Positions 26,042 through 34,791 of a stretch of 64,000 nt of DNA are shown piece after piece. A program made the translations under genes and the position numbers. The notes beneath the pieces are model-generated. The model saw only the letters and a program-made list of their open reading frames with translations, was not told the DNA's origin and made no database searches. This stretch comes from Gulosibacter hominis. GTDB taxonomy: Bacteria; Actinomycetota; Actinomycetes; Actinomycetales; Microbacteriaceae. The DNA lies in the NCBI RefSeq assembly GCF_904842695.1, contig NZ_CAJGWQ010000002.1, positions 124,001 through 188,000 on the forward strand, given 5' to 3'. Numbering within the stretch: position 1 is the first letter of the stretch; the number at the start of each line of letters is the position of its first letter.

Positions 26042-28591
26042 ATGACTGCATTCCTGCCCGACCTCATCCCCACGCTGAGCGATCCCGACGCCCCGTACGA
26101 AGCCGACCATGCCCTCGAGGCGTTCCTCGACTGGACCCTCGAGCGCGGTATTGAGCTGTATCCGGCGCAAGAAGAAGCCGTGATGCACCTGGCAGCGGGA
26201 TCAAACGTGGTGCTGGCAACACCCACCGGTACCGGCAAATCGCTGGTGGCGATCGCCGCGCACGCCTTTGCAATTGCCGCGGGCGGGCGCACGTATTACA
26301 CGGCGCCCATCAAGGCGCTGGTGAGCGAAAAATTTTTCAGTCTGGTTGAAACCTTCGGTGCGGAACGGGTGGGGATGGTTACCGGCGACTCGTCGGTGAA
26401 CCCGGATGCGCCCATCATCTGCTGCACGGCTGAAATTCTTGCCAATCTCGCGCTGCGTGAGGGCCCGGATGCGGCGGTCGACCAGGTCGTGATGGATGAA
26501 TTTCACTACTACGGAGACGATCAGCGCGGCTGGGCCTGGCAGGTGCCGCTGCTGCTTTTGCCGCGGGCACAGTTTTTGCTGATGTCGGCCACACTCGGTG
26601 ATACCGAGCGGCTGCGCACCGATCTCACTCGCCGCACCGGCCGCGAAACCGAGCTCGTGGCCGGTGCCACTCGCCCGGTGCCACTGTCGTTTTCGTATGT
26701 GCTCACACCCGTGCATGAGACCGTCGAGAAGCTGCTCGAAGATGACGAGGCGCCCATCTACATCGTGCACTTTTCGCAGGCTGCGGCCGTTGAGCGAGCG
26801 CAGGCGCTGTCGAGTATGAAAGTTGCGACTAAACAGCAGCGCGACGAGATTGCGGCGGCGATCGGCGATTTCCGCTTCACCACCTCGTTTGGGAAATCGC
26901 TGTCGCGCTGGCTGCGGCAGGGGATCGGCGTGCACCACGCCGGGATGCTGCCGCGCTATCGCCGCCTGGTGGAGGTGCTCGCGCAGCGCGGCCTGCTGCG
27001 AGTGATCTGTGGCACTGACACGCTCGGGGTGGGAATTAATGTGCCGATTCGGTCGGTGCTGATCACCGCGCTCAGCAAATTTGACGGTCAGCGGATGCGG
27101 CACCTCACCGCCCGCGAGTACCACCAGATTGCGGGGCGCGCCGGTCGCGCCGGCTATGACGATCACGGCACGGTGGTGGTGGAGGCGCCCGATCACGTGG
27201 TCGAATACGAGGCCGCAATGACCAAGGCTGCGGGTGACCCGAAAAAACAGCGGAAGATCACGCGGAAACAGCCCCCGAAGGGGTTTGTGAACTGGACCGA
27301 GCAGACTTTTGAGCGCATCACTCAGGCCGAACCCGAATCGCTCACGAGCCACCTGCAAATGACGAGCGCCATGCTCGTTAACGTTGCCGCACGCGGTGGT
27401 GATGTGGTGGAGCATGTGCGGCAGCTGTGCTTTGACAACCACGAGCCGCCGGTGCGGCAATATGAGCTGGCACGCCGTGCGCTTGAGCTTGCCCGCACAC
27501 TGCTCGACGCGGGCATTATCGAGATTGACCGCGAGCATCTGCTGCCAAACGGCCGTCCGCAGCTGCGGCTGACTGTTGATTTGCAACCGAATTTTGCACT
27601 CAATCAGCCGCTTTCGCCGCTGGCGATTGCGGTGCTCGAACTGCTCGATCCCGAACCCGGCCCCGGTTCGGTGGGCACCGGCAACTATGCGCTCGATGTG
27701 GTGAGTGTGATTGAGGCCACGCTCGATGATCCCCGCTCGGTGTTGATGGCGCAGCAGCACCAGGCACGCGGCGAGGCGGTGGCGGCGATGAAGGCTGACG
27801 GCGTCGACTATGACGAGCGGATGGACCGGCTCGAAGAGATTACCTGGCCGAAGCCGCTTGAAGAACTGCTGCAGCAGGCCTATGACGACTTTGCGCAGTC
27901 GCAGCCCTGGGTGCGTGATTTTGAATTGCAGCCAAAGTCGGTGGTGCGCGATATGTACGAGCAGGGGCTGAGCTTTGCTGATTTTGTTTCCCGCTATGAG
28001 GTGGCGCGCTCCGAGGGGCTCGTGTTGCGCTATCTCTCGGATGCCTACCGGGCGCTCACCCGCACCGTGCCTGAAGAGTATCGCAACGACGAGCTCAGTG
28101 ATCTGATCGAATGGCTCGGTGAATTGGTGCGCCAGATTGACTCGTCGCTGGTGGATGAATGGGCTGATCTGGTGGCTCCGACAGCGAGTGGCGATGAGGA
28201 GTCGTTGGTGCCGCCGGCTCCGGCGAGCGTGGTGGCGAACCAGCGGGCGTTTACGGTGCTGGTGCGTAATGCCATGTGGCGACGGGTGCAATTGGCTGCC
28301 CATGAGCGGGATGCTGAGCTCGAGGCACTCGACCCTGAGATCGGCTGGCCGAGCGTTCTTGATGACTACTACGAAGAATATGAGGCGATTGAGATCGACG
28401 CTGCTGCGCGCTCACCGCAGCACTGCCGCATTGATCGGACGCGCGAGTCGCAGGGCTATTGGGATGCGGAGCAGACGATTGTCGATCCCGAAGGCGACCT
28501 TGCCTGGCGCATCCGCGCCGAAGTTGACCTGGCGGCGTCGGCCGAAGCTGGCGAAGCGATAGTTACGGTGACTGCCGTTGTACGGCTCTGA
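26042..28591 (+). CDS. DEAD/DEAH-box RNA helicase with DUF3516 domain
   Basis: The 849-residue superfamily 2 helicase shows Walker A TGTGKSLVA (about residue 62), DEFH (about residue 151) in place of DEAD/DEVH, SAT motif III, and QIAGRAGRAG motif VI. The C-terminal half is the DUF3516 region found in actinobacterial helicases related to the Ski2/Mtr4 group. The probable role is RNA unwinding or decay; no partner exonuclease is nearby. It begins 180 bases from the divergent metal importer and may share that promoter region. Nothing in the sequence ties it to metals. Confidence 0.9.
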   Translation: MTAFLPDLIPTLSDPDAPYEADHALEAFLDWTLERGIELYPAQEEAVMHLAAGSNVVLATPTGTGKSLVAIAAHAFAIAAGGRTYYTAPIKALVSEKFFSLVETFGAERVGMVTGDSSVNPDAPIICCTAEILANLALREGPDAAVDQVVMDEFHYYGDDQRGWAWQVPLLLLPRAQFLLMSATLGDTERLRTDLTRRTGRETELVAGATRPVPLSFSYVLTPVHETVEKLLEDDEAPIYIVHFSQAAAVERAQALSSMKVATKQQRDEIAAAIGDFRFTTSFGKSLSRWLRQGIGVHHAGMLPRYRRLVEVLAQRGLLRVICGTDTLGVGINVPIRSVLITALSKFDGQRMRHLTAREYHQIAGRAGRAGYDDHGTVVVEAPDHVVEYEAAMTKAAGDPKKQRKITRKQPPKGFVNWTEQTFERITQAEPESLTSHLQMTSAMLVNVAARGGDVVEHVRQLCFDNHEPPVRQYELARRALELARTLLDAGIIEIDREHLLPNGRPQLRLTVDLQPNFALNQPLSPLAIAVLELLDPEPGPGSVGTGNYALDVVSVIEATLDDPRSVLMAQQHQARGEAVAAMKADGVDYDERMDRLEEITWPKPLEELLQQAYDDFAQSQPWVRDFELQPKSVVRDMYEQGLSFADFVSRYEVARSEGLVLRYLSDAYRALTRTVPEEYRNDELSDLIEWLGELVRQIDSSLVDEWADLVAPTASGDEESLVPPAPASVVANQRAFTVLVRNAMWRRVQLAAHERDAELEALDPEIGWPSVLDDYYEEYEAIEIDAAARSPQHCRIDRTRESQGYWDAEQTIVDPEGDLAWRIRAEVDLAASAEAGEAIVTVTAVVRL

Positions 28592-28786
28592 TTTGCCCTG
28601 AAACGGTGGTAGCAGCAGCTGCCAGTTAATGGTGCATCCCTCCGCAAAGAGTTGCGATTAGTCGCTGAATTCGCAGCGAGCGGGCCTTCATTTCGTGCGC
28701 ATCGGCACCAGAGGGTTGTGTTGCGGCGCTCGGCAGCCTGCTCTGTGGGTGCAGGCGGCATCAGTGGGTCTGTCGCTCGTGTAGAG

Positions 28787-28807
28787 TAATGCAAACCGTT
28801 ATCATTA
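28787..28807 (+). promoter_or_regulatory. Fur/Zur-type palindrome at the promoter of the anchored-repeat locus
   Basis: The 21-bp sequence is TAATG-N11-CATTA, and 8 of its 10 base pairs around the centre are symmetric (inner part AAC-C-GTT). The layout fits the 7-1-7 GATAAxGxTTATC-type boxes bound by Fur-family regulators, and actinobacterial Zur boxes share the TGA/TCA arms. It directly follows a possible -10 (TAGAGT, 28782-28787), so it would cover the transcription start. The first gene starts at 28850. The 258-base gap before it shows no gene or other clear feature. Confidence 0.6.
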
Positions 28808-28849
28808 GCTATTGCGGTGGTGCTCAAGCTGCCGCTGGAAAGGCATGAC

Positions 28850-30307
28850 ATGACTCGCACACTGCGGGCGCGCGCTGCCGCAATGCTCGGTGCAACAACG
28901 CTTGTTGCTGCATCGCTGCTCGGTGGCGTATCCGCGATGGCAGCGGATGAACCGCTGCAGCTCGACAAGGGGCACATTGACCTGTTCAACCTGCACCTCA
29001 AAGACGACGGTAACGCCGGGCTCAACCTCAAAGAAGACGTAACCGGGCAGCACGTTGTGCACGAACCCGGCGACTTCGTACTTTTTGTCAAAGCGGATTC
29101 GCTGGTGCAAAATCTTCCGGCCCAGGCCATCCCGCAATCCGTGCCCAGTGACGCGGCCTACTTCCTCCCCATCACCCAGGATCACAACCTGGTCTGGCCG
29201 GGGTGGGACAGCCTGCAGCTGCAGCCGAAATACGGGGCAAAGCTCAAGGCCGATATCAATGTCAAGAGTGTTGACGGTCCCGGTGAAATTTCGATCTGGA
29301 GCAGCGGTACCTGGGGTGGCGTTACGCCCCTCATGAAAGACGGTGACTACACCTTCCCCGGTACGATCCAGCAGGATATGGCCGCGCACGTGCACGCCAA
29401 CTGGGCCTTCTCGAAGCCGGGAACCTACAAGCTCGTGGTGCAGGCAACGGTAACCAGCGAAGACGGCAAACTCACCTCCACCACCGAGGAAGAGACCTAC
29501 ACCATCGTCGTCCAGCCCGCCCCCGAATCGGTTTCAGTGACCGGTGCTGAAAAGCCGGTGAAGGCTGGCCAAAACGTCACGCTTTCGGCCGCAAAGTCGC
29601 CCGAAGGTGCGGGTTTTGAAACCTACCAGTGGGAGTCGCGCGAGGTATCCGGTGGTGAGCGTGCCGCAGGCGATTGGAAAGCCGCTGGCGAGGGCGCATC
29701 GATTTCGGTGCCGGCCAAGGCCGGTGTTGAATACCGGGTTTCGGTCACCGGCGGCAAAGACTACGGCAACAACGCCGCACCGGTTTCGGTGACTTCGGAA
29801 CCCGTGTCGATTCAGATCGCTGAAGATCCGACCGAAACACCGCAACCCACCGCGGAGCCTACCGCTGAGCCAACGGCCGAGCCAACTGTAGAACCGACCG
29901 GTACGCCCGAGCCAACGGCCGAACCGACCAGCACACCGGAGCCGACCAACACACCGGAGCCCACTGGAAGCGCACCGCCCACCGGCGGCCCCACCGCATC
30001 CGTCACCTCGGCACCCGGAAACTCCGAAGACGAGAGCGGCGGCTCGGAGGGCAGCGGCCCCGGCCAGCAACCTCCCGCGGGCTCGGGCGGCAATAACAGC
30101 GCCGGCGCCGACCAGAACGGTGCCGGAAACCAGGCCGGCAACGGTCAAGCCGCCGCTGGTGGTGCCACCAGCACTCCGGGCGCCAACACCGGCGGCAACC
30201 ACCTCGCCGCCACCGGTGCCGAACCGATGCTGCCGATTGCATTCGGCGCACTCGTTCTGGGCGCCGCCGGTGTCGCGCTGCTGCGCCGCACCATGCGTGC
30301 TGAGTAG
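28850..30307 (+). CDS. Choice-of-anchor M domain surface protein with LAATG sorting signal
   Basis: The 485-residue protein has a signal peptide (to about residue 31), one choice-of-anchor M domain (about 38-235), an Ig-like domain (about 238-325), a Pro/Thr/Glu stalk (TAEPTAEPT, about 326-375), a Gly/Asn/Ala-rich spacer, and a C-terminal LAATG motif (452-456) followed by a membrane helix and RRTMR tail. The last part is a sortase signal of the LAxTG kind, so wall attachment is predicted. The domain carries GHID (His42) and HVHANW (His180, His182). GGAAAGG precedes the ATG at 28850; an upstream start at 28817 lacks this. Confidence 0.88.
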   Translation: MTRTLRARAAAMLGATTLVAASLLGGVSAMAADEPLQLDKGHIDLFNLHLKDDGNAGLNLKEDVTGQHVVHEPGDFVLFVKADSLVQNLPAQAIPQSVPSDAAYFLPITQDHNLVWPGWDSLQLQPKYGAKLKADINVKSVDGPGEISIWSSGTWGGVTPLMKDGDYTFPGTIQQDMAAHVHANWAFSKPGTYKLVVQATVTSEDGKLTSTTEEETYTIVVQPAPESVSVTGAEKPVKAGQNVTLSAAKSPEGAGFETYQWESREVSGGERAAGDWKAAGEGASISVPAKAGVEYRVSVTGGKDYGNNAAPVSVTSEPVSIQIAEDPTETPQPTAEPTAEPTAEPTVEPTGTPEPTAEPTSTPEPTNTPEPTGSAPPTGGPTASVTSAPGNSEDESGGSEGSGPGQQPPAGSGGNNSAGADQNGAGNQAGNGQAAAGGATSTPGANTGGNHLAATGAEPMLPIAFGALVLGAAGVALLRRTMRAE

Positions 30308-30323
30308 CACTCCCTGATTCGAA

Positions 30324-30360
30324 GGGGTGTTGGCCGGGCAGAGCGCCTGGCCAACACCCC
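30324..30360 (+). terminator. Strong hairpin (12-bp perfect stem) between first and second anchored-repeat genes
   Basis: GGGGTGTTGGCC (30324-30335) and GGCCAACACCCC (30349-30360) form a perfect 12-bp stem with a 13-base loop, 17 bases after the stop codon. No U-run follows, so it may be an attenuator, a partial terminator or an mRNA-stabilising end that sets different levels for the wall protein and the transporter genes. Confidence 0.6.
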
Positions 30361-30429
30361 CGAACCGATCAGCCATCAGCTCACAAGCATTTCCGTAAAC
30401 ATCTCCGTAACTCGAGCGAAAAACCTGAC

Positions 30430-31974
30430 TTGAAACGACGACTCGCTGCTGCCACCGCGCTCACCCTCACCGCCGCCCTACTCGGCGGCTGTGCCGCTAT
30501 TCCTGAAGCTGCCAGCTCGCGCGACCGCATCCAGGTGGTTACGACCACCGGCATCCTGGCAGATTTGGTGCGCAACGTCGCCGGCGACCAAGCAGATGTG
30601 GTGCAGCTAGTGCCCGACGGCGCCGACCCGCACAGCTACGAACCCACGCTGCGCGATGTGCGCGACGTCGTGTATTCCGACCTCGCGTTCACCAACTACC
30701 TCATGCTCGAAGAGCAGCGAGTGATCAGCACCATCGACGCCAACCTCCCCGAGCACGCCGTGCAGGTGTCACTCGCCGAAGAAGCGGTCAAATATGCCGC
30801 CGAAGTGATTCCACTGGTTGAGGATGTGTCACTCGACTCAATCTGGCTCGGCTTTCGTGCCTCGGGTGGCGAATTCGTTGACGGAATCGACCGCTCATCA
30901 AAGGTTGAGCTTTCGACCACCGGAGCGCGGGGGCCCGGCGCACTCCACGCCTATCTCACCGGCAGTTTTGGCGACGTCGAACGCTATTTTGACTCGAGCG
31001 ACGGTGCCGACCCCTACACCGACAGGGTCACGCTGCCCGCTGACGCTCACACGCATTTGAGCTGGACCTTCACCGCACCCGGCTACTACGAGCTCGACCT
31101 CAAGGGCGAGCTGCGCAAAGCCCCGACCGATGACCAGCCAGAACCGGTTGCCACCGGAACGCTCGTGTTCGCGGTTGGAGTTGACCCCTACTCGGCACCG
31201 AACCGGCCCGGCGCGACCGTGCTGGATGCCGGCCACGCCGATATTGACGTCAGCCTCGAAAATCGTGAGCTGCGGCTGCTCGTCGACCGGGAGACAAACC
31301 GCGACTACTACGGCATCGAAAATGTCGTGATCGCGGTGCCAAACAGCACCCTCGTGCCCATCCCCGCCGATCCCGGCTACCGGTTTCTCGGGCACGCCGG
31401 CAGCGAAGTATTCCAGCTGCCACAGGCCGTGCTCGGCAAACATGTGCACGGCGAAATCGACCCGCACCTCTGGCATGACGTCAGCAATGTGATTGCCTAC
31501 GTGCAGATCATCCGCGACAAACTCATCGAGATCGACCCGGCGAACGCATCCGCCTACGCGCGCAACGCCGCCGCCTACATCAAAGAACTCGAAGCACTCG
31601 ACGATGAAATGCGCAGCTCAATCGAGCAGATTCCCGAGAGTCGCCGCACCCTCATCACCACCCACGACTCGTTTGCCTATCTCGCCAAGGCCTACGAACT
31701 GCGAGTTGCCGGCTTTGTCACCCCGAACCCGGCGACCGAGCCCAGTTTGATCGAACGCCGTCGCCTGGGCGAAACCATCGAAAACCTGCACGTTCCGGCG
31801 GTGTTCCTCGAACCGAATCTGGCGCAGCGGTCGTCGACGCTCAACGAAATCGCCAAAGAAAAGGGCGTGCGAGTCTGTCCGATTCTCGGTGACTCGTTCA
31901 TCCCCGAAGCCAATACCTACATCAAACTCATGCGCTTTAACGCGCATTCGCTCGTCGATTGTCTGGGGGAGTGA
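30430..31974 (+). CDS. Anchored-repeat ABC transporter, substrate-binding lipoprotein with inserted repeat domain
   Basis: The 514-residue lipoprotein (LLGGC, Cys21) is a ZnuA/TroA-type metal-binding protein split by a 200-residue insertion. The metal ligands are kept: His68 (ADPHSYEP), His346 (DPHLWHD), His412 (TTHDSFAYLAKAY) and Asp488 (LGDSF). Between residues 135 and 335 lies a choice-of-anchor M domain whose C-terminal half (WLGF to AHTHLSWTF, 139-250) precedes its N-terminal half (DAGHADIDV to YRFLGHAGSEVF, 266-328). It corresponds to the family called anchored repeat ABC transporter, substrate-binding protein. The TTG start has a weak ribosome-binding site. Confidence 0.88.
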   Translation: MKRRLAAATALTLTAALLGGCAAIPEAASSRDRIQVVTTTGILADLVRNVAGDQADVVQLVPDGADPHSYEPTLRDVRDVVYSDLAFTNYLMLEEQRVISTIDANLPEHAVQVSLAEEAVKYAAEVIPLVEDVSLDSIWLGFRASGGEFVDGIDRSSKVELSTTGARGPGALHAYLTGSFGDVERYFDSSDGADPYTDRVTLPADAHTHLSWTFTAPGYYELDLKGELRKAPTDDQPEPVATGTLVFAVGVDPYSAPNRPGATVLDAGHADIDVSLENRELRLLVDRETNRDYYGIENVVIAVPNSTLVPIPADPGYRFLGHAGSEVFQLPQAVLGKHVHGEIDPHLWHDVSNVIAYVQIIRDKLIEIDPANASAYARNAAAYIKELEALDDEMRSSIEQIPESRRTLITTHDSFAYLAKAYELRVAGFVTPNPATEPSLIERRRLGETIENLHVPAVFLEPNLAQRSSTLNEIAKEKGVRVCPILGDSFIPEANTYIKLMRFNAHSLVDCLGE

Positions 31975-32027
31975 TGCCGACCCTGTTCGCACTACGCAAC
32001 CCAACCGACCTCCGAGAAAGGAAGCCC

Positions 32028-33044
32028 ATGCGACGCTCGCTCGCAGTACTCGCAACAACTGCCACCGCGCTGCTGTGCGCCACGGCGCTGGTAGCCGCAC
32101 CAAGCGGCGCCTCAGCCGCGGCGCTGGCAGCGAATGATGACTCGAACGACGACGACTCGGGCCTGACCCAGGTGATCGACCCAAACCAGGAACAGGGCAC
32201 CGGCCAAGTGGTCATTGACGCCGGGCACGTCGACATTGGCCCCACACTCAACACTGGTGAGTGGCGAGTGCAGCTGCACGACGACACCAGCGTTCCCCGC
32301 TATTGGCGGATGCCTGCCGATGTGGTGCTCAAAGTGAACGAAGCATCGAAACTCACGGTTCCCGATGATGAGAAGTATCGCTTCCTCGGCGTCGACCCCG
32401 GCACCGAAGTGTATGTGGTGCCGCAAACTCAGCACCCCGACGTGGTGTGGCTGGGATGGAACACACAAGAACCCGGCGTGCTTGAAAATCTTGATCTCGG
32501 CGCCACCCTCGAAATCGTCGCTGTTGACGGGCCGGGGCAGCTGGTGGTGTACCTGCAAAACGGCAACTTTGGTGAACCGCAGCAGCTGTACTCCACCTAT
32601 GACCAGCTGCCGCAGCAGGCCTGGATCGAGTCGAACACGCACACTCACGCCAACTGGGTGTTCACCGAACCCGGCGTGTATGCCGTAGAGGTGGCATTTA
32701 GTGCGACGCTGCGCGACGGCAGCGAGGTACGCGCCACCGACACCCTGCGTTTTGCAGTTGGTGAAAACGCTGATATCGATGCGGCCTTCGCAGCCCAAGC
32801 CCCCGAAGCGCCCGAGGCTGCACAACCGGCTGCAACCGAACCGCAGGCAGCGAATGCCGACAGTGGCCTGGGTGGCGTGATCTGGATCGTGGCCGGGGTT
32901 GTTGGTGCCGTAGCGGTGATCGCATTCATCATCATCACCGTGGCAACGGCACGCACCAAGCGTCGCGTGGCGACAGCCCGCGCAAAACAAGCGGCGCAAG
33001 AGCGTGACGCAGCCACCGCACCTGAGAGCGAGGCAACCGAATGA
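32028..33044 (+). CDS. Choice-of-anchor M domain membrane-anchored protein
   Basis: The 338-residue protein has a signal peptide (to about residue 30), an acidic linker (NDDSNDDD), one choice-of-anchor M domain (about 61-246), an Ala/Pro linker, and a C-terminal membrane helix (about 282-306) with a cytoplasmic Arg/Lys/Ala-rich tail. It has no sortase motif. The domain keeps GHVD (His67), VVWLGW and THTHANW (His205, His207). A clear AGAAAGGAAG lies before the ATG at 32028; a GTG start at 31959 overlapping the previous gene is less likely. The stop overlaps the ATPase start (ATGA). Confidence 0.87.
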   Translation: MRRSLAVLATTATALLCATALVAAPSGASAAALAANDDSNDDDSGLTQVIDPNQEQGTGQVVIDAGHVDIGPTLNTGEWRVQLHDDTSVPRYWRMPADVVLKVNEASKLTVPDDEKYRFLGVDPGTEVYVVPQTQHPDVVWLGWNTQEPGVLENLDLGATLEIVAVDGPGQLVVYLQNGNFGEPQQLYSTYDQLPQQAWIESNTHTHANWVFTEPGVYAVEVAFSATLRDGSEVRATDTLRFAVGENADIDAAFAAQAPEAPEAAQPAATEPQAANADSGLGGVIWIVAGVVGAVAVIAFIIITVATARTKRRVATARAKQAAQERDAATAPESEATE

Positions 33045-33895
33045 CGGCGCTCGAAGTTACCGACCTTGCGGTGCGGCTCGGCGGCCGCCAGGTGCTGCGA
33101 GACCTGAACCTGTCGATCGACCGCGGCGAGTTTGTTGGGCTGATTGGCCCCAATGGTGCCGGCAAGACCACACTGTTGCGGAGCATCCTTGGTCTGCAAA
33201 AAACCGAGCGGGGAAGTGCCCGTGTGAGCGGCGGGCGGCCCGGCTATGTGCCGCAGCGGCATGAATTTGCCTGGGATTTTCCGATCACGGTCGAAGATGT
33301 GGTGATGTCGGGCTTAGTGCGCAAAATCGGCTGGTTGCGCGGCCCGACCGTGCGCCATTTCGAGGCGGTAATGGATGCGCTCATCCGCGTCGAGCTCGAT
33401 CATCTGGCGCGACGCCCGGTGGCCGAGCTATCGGGCGGGCAACGCCAGCGCGTGCTCGTAGCGCGTGCCCTCGCACTGAACCCGTCGGTGCTGCTGCTTG
33501 ATGAGCCGTTCACCGGACTCGATTTGCCCACCCAAGAACTGCTGTCAAAACTCTTTGCCCGGCTGGCCGAAGAGGGCCACGCGGTGCTGATGACCACGCA
33601 CGATTTGATCGGCGCGATGCATGACTGTTCGCGACTGTGCCTGCTCAACCGCACGATCATTGCCGACGGTGCCCCGCGTGAACTGGGTGACCCGGCGGTG
33701 TGGCAGCGGGCATTTGGGGTGGGTGATGAGCATCCACTGCTCACCGCGCTCACGGCGGTCGCCGCCAAGCTCGCCGAGACCGAGGTGACTGAGGCGACCG
33801 ACGCTGGCGCTCATAACCGAGCGGGTCGAGCCACCGACCTAGACGCAAACGAATCGGTCGACGCAACGCAAAAGGCAGGTGCCGGTACATGCTGA
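33041..33895 (+). CDS. Anchored-repeat ABC transporter, ATP-binding protein
   Basis: The 284-residue ATPase of the ZnuC/MntB type shows Walker A GPNGAGKTTLLRSIL (about residues 37-51), Q-loop VPQRHEF, signature LSGGQRQRVLVAR, Walker B LLLDEPFTGLD and switch His in TTHDLIGAM. It would power the permease at 33889. The last 50 residues are a non-conserved Asp/Ala/Thr-rich tail that overlaps the permease start by seven bases. The order surface protein, ATPase, permease, large surface protein matches the anchored-repeat transporter loci of actinobacteria. Confidence 0.93.
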   Translation: MTALEVTDLAVRLGGRQVLRDLNLSIDRGEFVGLIGPNGAGKTTLLRSILGLQKTERGSARVSGGRPGYVPQRHEFAWDFPITVEDVVMSGLVRKIGWLRGPTVRHFEAVMDALIRVELDHLARRPVAELSGGQRQRVLVARALALNPSVLLLDEPFTGLDLPTQELLSKLFARLAEEGHAVLMTTHDLIGAMHDCSRLCLLNRTIIADGAPRELGDPAVWQRAFGVGDEHPLLTALTAVAAKLAETEVTEATDAGAHNRAGRATDLDANESVDATQKAGAGTC

Positions 33896-34791
33896 GCCCA
33901 ATTGAATTCATCCAAGACCTGTTTAATCCCGACCTGGGATTTTTGATGAAGGCGCTCGTGATGGCGGTGTGTTCGAGCATCGTCTGCGGGGTGATCGGCA
34001 CTTTTGTGGTGCTGCGCGGGATGGCGTTCATCGGCGATGCTGTGGCGCACGCGGTTTTCCCGGGCCTGGCGATTGCCTTTCTTATTCAGGGCAACCTGGT
34101 GCTGGGTGGCGCGATCGCCGGTGTGGTCACCGCCATGCTCGTGGCGTTGCTCTCACAGAACCGGCGGCTAAAAGAGGACGGCGTGATCGGTGTGCTCTTT
34201 GTTGCCACCTTCGCGCTGGGTATCGTCATCATCAGTTTCGCCCCCGGATATGCCGGATCGCTCACGCAGTTCCTTTTTGGTTCGATCACCGGTATTCCCG
34301 ACGAGGATGTGCTGACCGTCATTTTGACCGGGCTGGCGCTGCTCATCGTGGTGAGTGCCTTCCGTAAAGAACTGGTGGCGGTGAGCCTCGACCGCGAAAC
34401 AGCACGGGCGAGCGGTCTGCCGGTGACGATGCTCGACCTCGGGCTCTACATTGCGGTCGCGCTCGCAGTGGTGATTTCGATTCAAACGATCGGCAACATC
34501 CTCGTGCTGGCGCTGCTGGTAACCCCGGCCGCAACGGCACGACTGCTCACCGACCGGCTTGGGCACATGATGATCCTCGCTCCGGTGCTCGGGATGAGCG
34601 CCGCGGTAATCGGCCTCTACCTCTCGTGGAGCATCGATGCTGGGCTCCCCACCGGCGGCACCATCGTGCTCGTGAGCACCGCGGGCTTCCTGCTCGCGTG
34701 GCTGTTTGCACCGAAACACGGCCAGTTCGCACGCCGCCGCGAAGTCGCCGAAGAAGCTCGCACTCAACCGCAATTGGAGGTGGCGTCGTGA
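33889..34791 (+). CDS. Anchored-repeat ABC transporter, permease subunit
   Basis: The 300-residue ABC-3 family permease has eight or nine membrane helices. Family motifs include VVLRGMAFIGDAVAHAVFPGLAIAF near residue 45 and IGNILVLALLVTPAATARLL near residue 205. It resembles Zn/Mn permeases, but only one permease gene is present, so a homodimer is likely. Its stop is inside the GTGA overlap with the following surface protein, and the TTGGAGGTGG Shine-Dalgarno of that gene lies in its last codons. Confidence 0.93.
   Translation: MLSPIEFIQDLFNPDLGFLMKALVMAVCSSIVCGVIGTFVVLRGMAFIGDAVAHAVFPGLAIAFLIQGNLVLGGAIAGVVTAMLVALLSQNRRLKEDGVIGVLFVATFALGIVIISFAPGYAGSLTQFLFGSITGIPDEDVLTVILTGLALLIVVSAFRKELVAVSLDRETARASGLPVTMLDLGLYIAVALAVVISIQTIGNILVLALLVTPAATARLLTDRLGHMMILAPVLGMSAAVIGLYLSWSIDAGLPTGGTIVLVSTAGFLLAWLFAPKHGQFARRREVAEEARTQPQLEVAS

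Noticed and set aside
26201-28303. 700-codon open frame on the minus strand opposite the DUF3516 helicase
   Set aside because: It is antisense to a clear helicase, its translation is His/Arg/Gln-rich without any motif, and such long shadows are expected in GC-rich DNA with strong codon bias.
29820-29960. Repeats of GAGCCAACGGCCGA type
   Set aside because: They encode the in-frame Pro/Thr/Glu stalk of a sortase-anchored protein.
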